From Epiperipatus broadwayi (Eukaryota; Onychophora; Udeonychophora; Euonychophora; Peripatidae), in contig JAQFVV010013301.1 of the NCBI GenBank assembly GCA_028023455.1, positions 1 to 64,000 on the forward strand: a stretch of DNA of 64,000 nucleotides, written 5' to 3'. The stretch's first letter is position 1, and each line of letters starts with the position of its first letter. The position numbers and the translations under genes were made by a program. The notes under the pieces were generated by a model. It was not told the DNA's origin. It saw only the letters and a program-made list of their open reading frames with translations, and did not search any database. Positions 24,651-37,083 of the stretch are shown here, in pieces.

Positions 24651-26740
24651 AAAAACATTATTACATGGTGGTTCCCAGACATAATACTATGAATTTATTT
24701 ATCTGTGAGAATATTAGAATTAATATATATTGTACCGAGGTACATTGTGACTAAATGTTTTTGTATTTTTTAAGAGTAAAAATATTTAATAAATTTCATT
24801 TTAAAAATCAAAGTAAAATAAAAGTTTTAAAAGTTTAGAACAAAAGATTAGGATAGGGGGAGGGGGGTTATTGTTAAAGAAAAGAAATAAATGATTGTAA
24901 AAGGAGGGTAACATTTTAGAAATAAAAGAAAAAAGGAATTAATTGAAATAAAAAAAAAGATTTTATATTACCTTTTTAATAAAAAAAAGTAAAAAAGATG
25001 GAGTTTGTTTTGTTTTACAATAAAAAGACGAATGTGTGCATGTATAAATAGATTTTGAATAAAGGAAAGAAATTTTAAAAAACAATGGAGAGCTAATGTA
25101 ATAAATCAAAAAAGAAATCTAATTAAATGGCTAACAAATTAACAAAGAAACTAAAAATGGTCAATGGAAAGGATCAGAAACTTTAAATAAAAGAAACAGA
25201 AGTCCAATCAGAGTGAAATCAAATGTATGATGGATCCACAAGATAAGAAGGTGGGTATAAAAGAAGCAAATTTTGTATTGTTAGATTGTTAATTCAAAAA
25301 AAAAGTATTCAACAATTATTAATAAAAAAAATTAATCAAAAAATGTAGAATCAAAGAATCAAAAGAAAATTGCAGAAGCTACTATTCCAATAAAATGATG
25401 CATTGCTGAACCCATCATATTGCGCAGCCAGCCAAAGCCCTCTGCAGCACCATCAGTAGATAGTTTGAAAGACAACCCATGTTTGGGTGAAGTCTAAGGA
25501 ACAGCAGAGTGTCCATGGTGAGATTCCCAAGTGTCATATAACATCACAAGTTAAGGAAAGTCTATGAGGAATTAGTACTATCCAGTTGGAAACAACATTC
25601 TAGAGAAGCTGCATTTTGTTATACTCACATCAAATCAAATTCAAATTCTAGGTAACATTTCATTGTTCTTATTCTCCAATTCATGATCTTTAAACCATGA
25701 TAGATAAGTAAATAAAAACTTTTAACTTTTACAAACTAATATCTTCAGAGTACAAATTATATTGGCTCCATTGTTCAACTTTTATTCAGAATTATTAATT
25801 GTGTGTATGTGTGTATTTTAATTAAACATGTTTTGTATTTTTTATTTTATTTCAAATGTATTAAAATATTTATTTAAATGAAAAGAGTATGCATGGTTGT
25901 TTTATGAGAGAAAGCAATTATTTAAGAAAAAAGACTGAGATTTAAACTGTTGTTGAAATATTTATGTTAATAGAACAAATGTACACATTTATTATGAGGT
26001 AATATGTTTAATTTACAGAAATGGAGCAGGGGTTGAACCATATAATTGTTGTTTAGAAATAATTTAAGCTGAAACTAGAAGAGAATATCTTTTAAATAAG
26101 GATTTTTTGAATGACACCAACGTTTTATTGTGCAGTAATTTTGTTTATTATTAAAAAAAAGAATTTTAGAGTGGGCAGAGATTTTTAAGACAGCTATAAG
26201 TTGACAAGTTAGCTGGGATTTCAGGTACTAGACTCATTGCTGGTCGAGCAAACATGTTAATTACTCTGTGATTAGCTGGTGCCTAAAAAGATCTCCCTAA
26301 AATAAATAAAGTGTTTGGTTGGCCAGTGTTTTAATTTAGTAGCTGAGTGTTTATATTATTGGTAGCTTGCTGCCAATGATATTGCTCACTCCATCTGAGA
26401 GACCAGAATTCTTCAGTGATAGGATAGTTTGTTAATGAGGAAAGAGTAAAAATATATTTGTATTTTTATTACTATTAAAAAAAGGTGGGCGGTTCAAAAT
26501 ATATATATATATATATATAATTTCCACACACACATATATATATTATCAATAAAATGCATTGTTTATTAATAAGCACAACACAATTTTTATATTATTAAGT
26601 GATAATTCATATTTTGGGCATAATTCTGAAATTATGTAAATGATGTTTACACAACATTGAATCATGATTTATTAATAAAAATATTGTTTGTTAAAAGAAT
26701 AATATAAACATAAACACTTTCTAAAAAAAAAGTAAATACT
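24651..26740. other. Spacer without recognised genes
   Basis: Purine-rich on the + strand from about 24840 to 25340. The block 25380-25620 is richer in GC (for example GCGCAGCCAGCC), but I see no sustained frame. A short (AT)n lies at 26498-26518. Confidence 0.4.
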
Positions 26741-26767
26741 GCCTACCAATATACTAATAATACTGAA

Positions 26768-27186
<419 letters not shown>

Positions 27187-27190
27187 ATAT

Positions 27191-27907
27191 TCACATGCTC
27201 TGAAAACTGCTCAACACTGCATTGTCTTTATTAACAAATATGTATAACATGTGATTGACTTTAGATATGTGAATGACTGACCAATGAAATTTTTGGCCCT
27301 ATTTATATGATGACCCTGTTGTCGTTTCTTTAATTAGTTTTTAAATTCATCCACAGCTTTGATTGAATTCTTAAGATGCCTTCCAATTAATCCTGCTGTT
27401 TATGGATTTTAATTAGTAGCCATTGCTAATTCCATTCTTTTGTAGCTTATTAATATATGCAATCTTTGAGAGAAATTTTTAACTTATAAACTTTCATTTA
27501 TTTTTTATATTTAACTTTTATATTTTATTTCTTTAACACACACACATTTTATTATTTATTTATGTTTACAATCAACTTGTTATTTACACACGCATATATT
27601 TATTTTATTTTAAATAACTGAAAATAGATTTTTTAGTTTTTAATATTTCTTGTTTTTCTTTAAATTAAATGAAAAGAGAATATTATTAATTTCATGTAAA
27701 AGGTTTATTTTTAGACATTTTTAGTTTTAACCTTTCTAGGTTAAATTCTCTCCCCCAATTTCCTTTTAAATCTTCTAATTTCTTTTTATTTTCTTTTTTT
27801 CAAAAAGGGTGTTTTTAATTTAAAACTCTTTCTGTTATTTAAATATACAATTTTATTTTAATAATTGCAAACAACAATTTTATGGTGTGCCATTCATTAG
27901 TGGTACA
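27191..27907 (-). repeat. Truncated 3' LTR of the older LTR element
   Basis: Matches 31045-31733 from TCACATGCTCT through GTAGCCATTGCTAATTCC to CATTCATTAG. The part equivalent to 30056-31044 is missing, replaced by the foldback/(AT)n unit. Confidence 0.7.
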
Positions 27908-28955
27908 TTAGACCACTCTCCCAACAAAAATAAAATGTGTCATTTTGACCATTTTATCTCTGATAACTTCTTTATTAAATCTGAACTATTTACATCTATT
28001 TTTATTTTTCTAAGTTTTATTCTTAATATCTGGACTATACATGCTGAGGGCAATCTTCTTAGGCAGTGCTTTTCTTCTCTGTAGGCTGATGACATTGCTT
28101 ACAATGATCTTGTACTAAATGATGATTACTGGGACAATACTCCTTTCTGGTAAGGCAGAGATATTGAAACAAGGTGGTGGCAGAGTTTACTGATATATAC
28201 TGACTTACATGTATATAAATGAAGCTTCATATGCCTGTTTTTTCTACCACACTTTGGGAAAAAAGATAGCTATAAATATTAGGTTTCATCTACTGTCCAA
28301 TTCGACTTATGCTTTGGAAATAATATGGAAGATGGGGAATATCCCCCATAGAAGTGGTCCACAGATTACTCTGGTTGTTACCAGTGTGCATTTTATATAA
28401 GAATAATGGATGGGCCCAGAACTTTCTGAGTATTTTCCTTGAGAATATTTCTCCCTGATAGTCTATTATGGGTACTAACTTCATCCAACCTACAGCTTTA
28501 CACTTTTACTTCTTCTCTAAATCTTATTTCTCTTTTTCTATCCTCCTTTCTTTTAATTACAATTCCTTATACATTCCTAAAGTAACCTAGATTTATTTCA
28601 TTTATATTATCTATTAACCCTCATGAATATTATTTCAACCCATTTATTTAACTTTCTTTTATTATATGTGTTTCCTTTATTTTATTCATTTACTTATTCT
28701 GACCAATATTACTTTAAATCATTAATTTGACCCATATATTTATGAAGACTTTTTTTTATTACTAATATGCATATGAAAAAAAATCTTTTATTCTGTGATG
28801 CCTCCATTATTATTATTTTATGAAAATAATTTATTTTAGCATTAAATAGCAAGATCTCTGATTCAGGTTTATCACCTATGTCAAAAGATTTTTTTTTGTT
28901 AAACTCATAATCTACTTCTGGTCATTTGTTTTTTTATTTCTCTGATTAATAGTGA
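27908..28955. other. 3' interior of the older LTR element
   Basis: About 1 kb between the gag-like ORF and the 3' LTR where an autonomous element would carry pol. Only short frames (up to 65 codons) on both strands were seen, none with protease, reverse-transcriptase or integrase motifs. Confidence 0.5.
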
Positions 28956-29639
28956 TTAGGCTTGATCAGGCAGCCCTTTCTTTCTACCTTCTAACTCTAT
29001 AATATAAATTATTTTTCTTCTTTTGTCTTTCCCTTTCTTATAATTTTTTGCCTTGTCTCTTTCACATTCTGTTCTATTTTCAACTTTGTAAATCAGAAAA
29101 CCTTTATTCTGAACAGAACCCATCAGTTCTTCAAAGTGACCTTCTTTGTCTTTAATCATATCGATAACAGTGACTGGAAACAATTCACTTTCTATAGCTT
29201 TTTTGAATAAGACTGCCCTATAAATGGCTTCTGTTTCAGCCTTAAAATTGTATACCCTGCTCCTTCTCTTAATTATTCTCTTTGTTTTAAGTCTATGCTT
29301 AAAATGAACATGAATGTTTACTTTAACCATTTCATTTGTAGTTTCTTGTAAAAGCTCTTTTACATTATCTTCTATCTTTAGCTCATATCTTTCTTCTATT
29401 TCTCGATCTACATTTTCTAATACATCTTTCCCTTGACTTACATCTCTTACCAACCTGACTTCCTTTTCAATTTCCTGACTTTCATTAACCAAATCTAACT
29501 CTATGATTTCTTGGTTTTTCTCTACCTTTACTATTATCTCATATCTTATTTCTCTAATCATTTTTACTTTTAAATCTTGCTGATTTTGCTTGAATTCTTG
29601 ACACATTTTTTCCATTATTCTTAGTATTATTACCATCAT
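28956..29639 (-). CDS. Gag-like coiled-coil/basic ORF of the older LTR element (227 aa)
   Basis: Unrecognised product of 227 residues. Residues 1-110 are Glu/Lys/Ile/Val-rich with heptad-like spacing (predicted coiled coil by eye). Residues 110-145 are basic (KHRLKTKRIIKRRSR). Residues 145-190 look globular (YRAVLFKKAIESELFPVTVI), and the C-terminus is again Lys/Arg-rich. It lies about 400 nt downstream of the primer-site candidate, where gag is expected. No zinc knuckle, capsid signature or enzyme motif is visible. It is intact although the LTRs are diverged, which is notable for an old copy. The ATG chosen is the first in the frame; translation could start at a later Met. Function as a structural or RNA-binding protein is inference from position and composition. 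Confidence 0.6.
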   Translation of the reverse strand: MMVIILRIMEKMCQEFKQNQQDLKVKMIREIRYEIIVKVEKNQEIIELDLVNESQEIEKEVRLVRDVSQGKDVLENVDREIEERYELKIEDNVKELLQETTNEMVKVNIHVHFKHRLKTKRIIKRRSRVYNFKAETEAIYRAVLFKKAIESELFPVTVIDMIKDKEGHFEELMGSVQNKGFLIYKVENRTECERDKAKNYKKGKDKRRKIIYIIELEGRKKGLPDQA

Positions 29640-30036
29640 TATTCATGTCTCAGATGTCTCTTTTTTTTCTTTTTCCACCATTTTCAAAACAAAATTTTAA
29701 TTTCAAAGTTGGTTTTTCTTTTTTCAATGATTATTTGACTAATGCTTTCATTTAAAATAAATTCAAATACTGTTTATTTATTTATTTAAAACAGAACATA
29801 TGACTGACTCCAACTCCTTGTCCTTTTTCTCTACCTGTCCTCACTGCCCTAACATTACCCAAAATATCTAACTGTCTTTACATTCTCTCTTTTCATTTAA
29901 AAAAATGTTTTGGTCAATTTCTTTAATTTTAATTATAGCACTTTCTTAAATACTAGTACACAATTTAGCATCTCTTTGAATATTTATTTTTAATTTTATT
30001 TGACATATGATTAATTACTGTCATATGTGATGGTTC

Positions 30037-30055
30037 TGCCCCATGTTGGGTACTA
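30037..30055 (-). promoter_or_regulatory. Candidate tRNA-Lys-type primer-binding site
   Basis: The minus strand reads TAGTACCCAACATGGGGCA. Known tRNA-Lys primer sites share the pattern TGG-CCCAACGTGGGGC, so this differs at a few positions. It lies directly inside the presumed 5' LTR edge. Confidence 0.55.
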
Positions 30056-31731
30056 AAATAAACTGGGTGGGGTAGTATATCAAATAGGAAAACACAATCT
30101 AACATAAATTTTTATTCTTTAATGGAAATAGAAAATTGTGAAAAGCAAATTTTAAAATAATCACATATGATACAATTATTTATTATACATTCCATCGACT
30201 CCATAACAATTTAAGTATTGTTCCACACTGGTCTCTTAGGCAGAGAATAATAATACCCAAAGGGTACCTGTTACCAAGCCAGAGTTATATATAAGATACA
30301 TAACTATAACTATGTTTCAAGGCCCATATCTTATTGGCTGCAAAATTCAACACCTATCACTCAAAGCTCTTTTTTGTTTTAGAGTAAACTCCAGGTGCAA
30401 GTTAATTACAAAAGCAATTAATGTACCTTGAATAATGGCAAACTAATTCAGCATCTAATAAATCCAAACTAGCTCAGTCAAAAGTATAATATAATAAATT
30501 GCTGCTCTAATTAGTGGTATTAATAAAGAATTGACCAACAAAATATTAATTTTCAAAGATATTTTATTTTAACTATAATGCTTAATATAATTTGTAATCT
30601 AATTATAAATGTTCTCAATTAAATAAACAATAATTTTATGTATAATCTACACACACATTCTTAATAACATACAATAAAATATAATATAACATAAAGCACA
30701 CATCAATATTTCATTTTATGTGATTATAGAGTTCATTTATTAACTGACTCTGAGAGGGTTCAAGATTGCAATGGTTGCATTATTTAATATCAACAATTGA
30801 AGTAAGAGAATGTTATTACCTATAGTATTTTGGAACATGGTGGCTTCTTGCTGTTTTCTGCTTTATGTGTGTGTTTTACCAACCAGTTGGATTTTATGCT
30901 TCTGATGCAGCCCTCACAAATATGGTTCTGGGCTACTTCTTACTCAAGGCAGTTAGACACTTTTTGGTGTCTTTAAATTATTAAACAGGCATTGCTTCTA
31001 TCATACAGACTGTTGATATTATTGCAGATGAAGGTTGGAGCTCATCACATGCTCTAAAAACTTCTCAATACTGCAGTCTTTATTAACAAATAAGTATAGC
31101 TGGTGATTGACTTTAGATACATGAATGACTGACCGATAAAATTTTCAGCCTTATTTGTATGATGACCCTGTTCTCATTTCTTTAATTAGTTTTTAAATTC
31201 ATCCACTGCTTTGATTGAATTCTTAAGAGGCCTTTTAATTAATCCTGCTGTTTATGGATTTTAATAAGTAGCCATTGCTAATTCCATTCTTTTGTAGCTT
31301 ATTAGTATATGCAATCCTTGAGGGAAATTTTTAACTAATAAACTTTCATTTATTTTTTATATTTAACTTTCATATTTTATTTCTTTAACATGCATACACT
31401 ATGTTTACAATCAACTAATTATTTACACATGCATATATTTATTTTATTTTAAATAGATGAAAATAGATTTTTTAGTTTTTAATATTTATTTTTGTTCTTT
31501 AAATTAAATGAAAAGAGAGTATTATTAATTTCATGTAAAATATTATTTTTAAACTTTTATAGTTTTAACTTTTCTATGTTAAATTCTCTCCCCTGACTTA
31601 CTCTTAAACCTTCTAATTTTTTTTTTTTCAAATGAGATGTTTTTAATTTCAAACTCTTTCTGTTATTTAAATATATGATTTTATTTTAATAGCTGCAAGC
31701 AACAATTTTATGGAGTGTTATTCATTAGCAG

Positions 31732-31733
<2 letters not shown>
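30056..31733 (-). repeat. 5' LTR of the older LTR element (~1.68 kb)
   Basis: It extends from the primer-site candidate to CATTCATTAGCAGTA, after which (AT)n begins. Only the distal 689 bp has a surviving partner (27191-27907), so the inner part is assigned by the primer-site position. Confidence 0.55.
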
Positions 31734-31825
<92 letters not shown>

Positions 31826-32095
31826 TGCTATTATTGATGATATAGATCTTTAAACAGAGGGCGTTACTGGATATTTGTAATTGTATAATGGTTTGTATAT
31901 ATATATATATATATGTTGTTTGTATTTGAAAAGGTTTATTGTTATGGAATAATTTTAGTAGTATTTTGTTGCTTTGGGTATTATTGAATGTTATAGGATT
32001 TTCTATTTTATATTTTCTAGTTTATTTTTGGTGAACTTTATTATGTGATCAATGTTTTTTTTTCTTGTGAAATAAGATGTTACATTTATCTAATA
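31734..32095. repeat. (AT)n tract plus second copy of the foldback arm
   Basis: (AT)n runs from 31734 to about 31822. After ~90 bp of other sequence, 31913-32092 repeats 26990-27186 (TTGTTTGTATTTGAAAAGG through GATGTTA-ATTTATCTAATATT) with one internal deletion. Confidence 0.65.
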
Positions 32096-34085
32096 TTGTA
32101 CATCATTTTATTTATTGTGAAAAGTCATTACAATTATATATACATTAGTTTAGTAAACATAATGAGCAGTATTTATTTGTAATACAGTTAAGTTTTTTTT
32201 TTTTAATAATGTATAAAATAAACTGTATTTTTTGCTGTAGTTGCTTTTAGTTATGGAGGACTTACCTAAATCAGTTAATATTTTTAATATTGTAAGGGTA
32301 TTAAAAATTAGATAAGTAAATCATATTTAAATGTATAAAATTATAGACAATATAAGTGTTATTTTAAATACATAATAAATGAAGCTTTGGTGGAAGGGAG
32401 ACAATCTTACTACTTTATTTTACAAGGAAGAGATATTGCTTTCACAACATTATCTTATTCTGTCAGTAGAATGGTGAATATTGAAATTGAATATAGTAAA
32501 TAGTTGCTTACTTATTGAAATTGTGGTAAAATAATAATGGTCACTATAATAAATTTTTATATAAGCAATTTAATGAGGGAATAACTGTTTATATACATAA
32601 AATAAAAAAAAGGTTATATTGTATAGATTAGTAAATGGTGCACATTCATGATAATTTATTAAAGCATGCTTAAAATAATACACTGTTTTTATAAAATCAA
32701 GATATAGAAGTATAGTGGTGCACTCTTTACATTTATACATTGGATTCATTTCTGCACTTTCTGGACTCAGATTTCTTATGAAATTCTGAGAAATAAAGCC
32801 ATTCAATTGTTTTTTATTAAAGTATGGAGAGGTTTTGCTCTTGAAATTGAGCAATAAACTATCCCATATGATTTTACAATAGAAAATGTTATTAAATCAG
32901 ATCTCCAAAAAAACCCCATAACAATTGTAATAAAAGTAGTAGATTGTAATAGAAATAATTATAAAAGTTGATTTAAATATTAATCTTTGATTTTCTTTAC
33001 TTGTTATCATTCTACAATCATTACAAATTAAATTTCTTATATAATCTGCCACCATTTGATTTATCACATTATTCTTTATATCACTTTTAAAGAGTATACA
33101 TGTTTTGATGAAATCACTCACCACATTATTCATGACCAGTATTAATCACTTAAATGATATTATAAATTTGAAGATTTTTGAGTTTCATTTAGATTTCACT
33201 TCTTATGTCCCATGACATCTATTCACATATTTACATTGAAATAATTTTTTTATCAGTTTATTTTTAAACACCATCTAATACATGCATCATTTTTTTAAAG
33301 TCAATGTTTTCTTATTTTTTTTAATTCTAGCACTGAAAATGCTTCTAAACATGAAGTGAATAAAAGAAAATTCTTCAATATTAAAATCTGAAGTACAAAT
33401 TGTTTGATTAGTTCTGCATTAATACAAAAAGAGGAGCAAACTTGTTTCTATGCATAAAATGTTTAATTTTTAAGAACAATCTAATAATCGCAAACATAGC
33501 AGAAACATGTATAATATATTTTATAATTTATTGCAAGTTATATAGCACTATAAAACATGATATTCAAAAGAGAAGCATCACCTTTCTTTCTAATTTTAAT
33601 TCCTATATAGAATTGATTATATATTAGATAATTATCTAGTGCTTCCTAGTGTAAATAAATAAGTCTCATGTAAAGCTTTATTCTGATAAATATCACACTA
33701 TAGACAAAAAGTCATAAAATGTCAGATTATAAGTCAATCATTTAACTATATCATTATCAACTTAATATTATTTGTACATTGATATGTATGCAAGTTGATT
33801 TGTGTTTAGAATAAAAAAACATTTGATTTTTTTAAATTTTATAGAGTAGAATAAGAATAAAAAATAATTATTGATTAGATTTATTGCAAAATATTTACCT
33901 TCTGCCATAAAACACCATAACAAATCATGAAAGAATGGTTGCAATTTGATGTCCATTTTTTACTACATAGTGCAAAACATTAACTTGCGAAAATATTTTG
34001 ATAATAACCAATACTTAAGATATAACATCATTCAAGAGTTGAATATGTGTGAAAAAACACACACACACATATATATATATATATA
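32096..34085. other. Spacer without recognised genes
   Basis: Several 60-95 codon frames on both strands (longest 32570-32854 minus), none with recognisable motifs. It ends in CA/TA microsatellite (34057-34085) abutting the Penelope palindrome. Confidence 0.4.
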
Positions 34086-34409
34086 AAGTTTATTATAAGA
34101 TATATAAAATATCTATATATACAACAAAAAACATAAAAATAACAAATTTTCAATAAAAAAGCTTTTTTCGATACATATAATTTGTATCCTTTTCAATATG
34201 TCTACTCACGATTACCGTAAAACATACATATAGCGACATCTATTTATAATACAACCAACAAAAAACAATTATTATCATCAATTATTTCATGAATACATAC
34301 AATATAATATAAAAAAATAAAAAAATATAAAAATATATAAAAATATATATTCCTTCATTAATTATAGTATACTCATATATACTCAAAAAACACACAAAAC
34401 ATTAAAATA

Positions 34410-35282
34410 TTAACATCCTTCTGATTTATCTATCCAATCATCTAATTTTAGCCAATTATTAGTCAAATTAATTGAACCCTTATAAATGTTCATACAATTA
34501 TTACTATTATTTTTAATATAACTAGTTTCATATACTTTACGCCTATTAACATTTTTCAAGTAATTTAATGCTAGTATATTTTTAGTACAATCTATTTTAT
34601 GACCATATTCTAAATAATGTATAAACAAAGCAGATTTATCATCTCTCCTATTTATTGCAGCGTTATGTTCTTTAGCTCTTATTTCTAATTGTTTACTTGT
34701 ATGTCCATAGTATACTCTTTTACAAATTCCACATATAATTTTATAAACCATACCTTTCTTATATTTTAAATCATCTAATATTTTATAGTTACCTATTAAT
34801 TTATCTAAATCTTTACTGTTTGTCCAACCTATATTTGTATCTTTTTTACTATTTACATAATTTTTTAATAATGCATTATATATTTTAGGATGATATGAAA
34901 TTTTTATCCATTTATTATCAGATTTGTTATTTCTATTATATTTATTTTTATAAAAAATATTATCTATACATTTACTTTTATAACCATACTTAATATATAA
35001 ATTTTTAAATTGCTCTTTATGTAATTTAGCTATATTTCCATATGTATTATATTTGTCGTTTTTAATTGTAAAATTTTTAATAACTGCCATTTTTTGGTTC
35101 CATGCTTGTTGTGAATCGACAGCAATTATTTTCCTCATATTATCTTCTTTTATAAAATGATTTAATACAATTTTTTTATTATCATCTAAACTAAGCTCTA
35201 TGTCTAAATATTTTATTTTTTGTTTAATTTCTGAAATTGTAAATTTTATATTATATATATTTTTATTAAAATCATTATACAT
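34410..35282 (-). CDS. Penelope-like protein, C-terminal part with GIY-YIG endonuclease (290 aa)
   Basis: Residues ~20-110 resemble the thumb region that follows the palm in Penelope-type reverse transcriptases (IKYLDIEL, then a conserved-looking RKIIAVDSQQAWNQK, then GYKSKCI). Residues 177-235 are the endonuclease: GMVY at 177-180 (GIY position), C184 and C187, YYG at 191-193 (YIG position), R202, E205-H206 and H228. In this family the nuclease nicks DNA to prime cDNA synthesis. The polymerase fingers/palm with its catalytic aspartates is missing, so this is a 5'-truncated element. The first ATG lies in the AT-rich palindrome centre and may not be a genuine start. This copy keeps all expected nuclease residues that I can identify, unlike its inverted partner. 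Confidence 0.8.
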   Translation of the reverse strand: MYNDFNKNIYNIKFTISEIKQKIKYLDIELSLDDNKKIVLNHFIKEDNMRKIIAVDSQQAWNQKMAVIKNFTIKNDKYNTYGNIAKLHKEQFKNLYIKYGYKSKCIDNIFYKNKYNRNNKSDNKWIKISYHPKIYNALLKNYVNSKKDTNIGWTNSKDLDKLIGNYKILDDLKYKKGMVYKIICGICKRVYYGHTSKQLEIRAKEHNAAINRRDDKSALFIHYLEYGHKIDCTKNILALNYLKNVNRRKVYETSYIKNNSNNCMNIYKGSINLTNNWLKLDDWIDKSEGC

Positions 35283-35420
35283 ATTATTTATTATATATAT
35301 ATATATAATATAAAATTTACAATTTCAGAAATTAAACAAAAAATAAAATATTTAGACATAGAGCTTAGTTTAGATGATAATAAAAAAATTGTATTAGATC
35401 ATTTTATAAAAGAAGATAAT

Positions 35421-36149
35421 ATGAGGAAAATAATTGCTGTCGATTCACAACAAGCATGGAACCAAAAAATGGCAGTTATTAAAAATTTCACAATTAAAAA
35501 CGACAAATATAATACATATGGAAATATAGCTAAATTACATAAAGAGCAATTTAAAAATTTATATATTAAGTATGGTTATAAAAGTAAATGTATAGATAAT
35601 ATTTTTTATAAAAATAAATATAATAGAAATAACAAATTTGATAATAAATGGATAAAAATTTCATATCATCCTAAAATATATAATGTATTATTAAAAAATT
35701 ATGTAAATAGTGAAAAAGATACAAATATAGGTTGGGCAAACAGTAAAGATTTAGATAAATTAATAGGTAACTATAAAATGTTAGATGATTTAAAATATAA
35801 GAAAGGTATGGTTTATAAAATTATATGTGGAATTTGTAAAAGAGTATACTATGGACATACAAGTAAACAATTAGAAATAAGAGCTAAAGAACCTAACGCT
35901 GCAATAAATAGGAGAGATGATAAATCTGCTTTGTTTATACATTATTTAGAATATTGTCATAAAATAGATTGTACTAAAAATATACTAGCATTAAATTACT
36001 TGAAAAATGTTAATAGGCGTAAAATATATGAAACTAGTTATATTAAAAATAATAGTAATAATTGTATGAAAATTTATAAGGGTTCAATTAATTTGACTAA
36101 TAATTGGCTAAAATTAGATGATTGGATAGATAAATCAGAAGGATGTTAA
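35421..36149 (+). pseudogene. Inverted partner of the Penelope-like ORF, damaged nuclease (242 aa)
   Basis: Same protein as the minus-strand partner from its Met49 onward, with nine amino-acid differences. Two fall in the endonuclease: the conserved EH pair reads EP (residues 157-158), and EYGH reads EYCH (177-180). Loss of that His suggests an inactive nuclease. The homologous DNA continues upstream to about 35309, but the frame is broken before Met (35421) by a stop near 35398, created where the partner has an Asn codon. Open length therefore persists by recency and not by selection. Confidence 0.75.
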
Positions 36150-36484
36150 TATTTTAATGTTTTGTGTGTTTTTTGTGTGTTTTTTGAGTATATATGAGTA
36201 TACTATAATTAATGAAGGAATATATATTTTTATATATGTTTATATTTTTTATTTTTTTATATTATATTGTATGTATTCATGAAATAATTGATGATAATAA
36301 TTGTTTTTTGTTGGTTGTATTATAAATAGATGTCGCTATATGTATGTTTTATGGTAATCGTGAGTAGACATATTGAAAAGGATATAAATTATATGTATCA
36401 AAAAAAGCTTTTTTATTGAAAATTTGTTATTTTCATGTTTTTTGTTGTATATATAGATATTTTATATATCTTATAATAAACTTT

Positions 36485-36960
36485 TTATATTTAAAATAAC
36501 AACATAAAGGAGTATTTTTATATTCTTTTTATATATATATATATATATATAAAATACATATTTTGTTTAAAACTTTAATTGTTTGATGTACAGAAGAGTT
36601 GTGGATGTTGTGTGGTGAAATAGGATGTTAAAAGTTTTTAGGATAAAAATATGTTTTATTTTGAAATCTTCGTTTTAACATATATATATATATATATATA
36701 TATCACTTTTATTAACTTTCATTTAATTTTGTTAATCTCTAAAACAATGTTTGCAATATAACTTGGGTACAATATTTTTCTTCTATCAATATTTATTGTT
36801 TCCAAATTATTTTATCTATCATTTTTTGGTGTAATTTGCAATTTCTTTTTAATAGTATGTTTATTGTAGTGATGCTATGAAAAGAACAATCATAATGAGT
36901 TGAATATATAAGATTAACTTTCACTGTATTTATTGTAAACTAATGATTCTGATGCTATGT
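36485..36960. other. AT-rich spacer
   Basis: (AT)n runs at 36531-36551 and 36679-36702. No ORF or recognisable repeat copy. Confidence 0.4.
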
Positions 36961-36961
36961 T

Positions 36962-37018
36962 CATTCTAAAGACATTGATAACCTCTGTATATATATATAC
37001 TATTTCCAATGTATTATA
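36962..37018. repeat. ~50-bp repeat shared with 40838-40889
   Basis: AAGACATTGATAACCTCTGT followed by (AT)n, then ACTATTTCCAATGTATTA, is present here and again near 40840-40888 almost identically. Both copies sit beside longer (AT)n hairpins. Confidence 0.75.
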
Positions 37019-37034
37019 TATATATATTATATAT

Positions 37035-37083
37035 AAATTGTTACAATATATATATATATATATATATATTGTAACAATTTAAA
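37035..37083. repeat. Perfect (AT)n-centred hairpin
   Basis: AAATTGTTACAATATATATA on the left is mirrored by TATATATATTGTAACAATTT on the right, giving an almost perfect ~46-bp palindrome. Confidence 0.8.

Larger units (their letters stand above)
27191..31733 (-). mobile_element. Older non-autonomous LTR element with one gag-like ORF
   Basis: Direct repeats 27191-27907 and 31045-31733 flank a region with one minus-strand ORF. On the minus strand the repeats begin TGTACCACTAATGAATGG (left copy, ending at 27907). A purine-rich GGGAGAGTGG lies just upstream of it, a plausible polypurine tract. At 30037-30055 the minus strand reads TAGTACCCAACATGGGGCA, close to a tRNA-Lys primer site, placing the inner edge of the 5' LTR near 30056. 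The 5' LTR would thus be about 1.68 kb, and the left copy is truncated to ~0.7 kb by the adjoining (AT)n foldback. The repeats look roughly 88-90% identical, so insertion is old. No reverse transcriptase or integrase was seen. Confidence 0.65.
34086..36484. mobile_element. 2.4-kb palindrome of two head-to-head Penelope-like elements
   Basis: 34086 to ~35285 is the near-perfect reverse complement of ~35309-36484. It includes the 3' non-coding part, for example the left-arm AAAAAAGCTTTTTTCGATAC matching the right-arm GTATC(A)n-GCTTTTTT. The centre is (AT)n near 35294-35312. Each arm encodes the same C-terminal part of a Penelope-like protein (end of reverse transcriptase plus GIY-YIG endonuclease) and a shared ~300-bp tail. 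Both copies are 5'-truncated at almost the same point, and their outer ends are their 3' ends. The arms differ at only a handful of positions, so the structure is recent. Confidence 0.85.

Noticed and set aside
26240-26480. Possible left end of the older LTR element (GGTGGGCGG near 26485)
   Set aside because: Only a few bases resemble the inner LTR edge at 30056; no extended match.
34086-36484. Hammerhead ribozyme in the Penelope tails
   Set aside because: Penelope-like elements often carry one, but I found no CTGATGA core with a matching GAAA in the arms.
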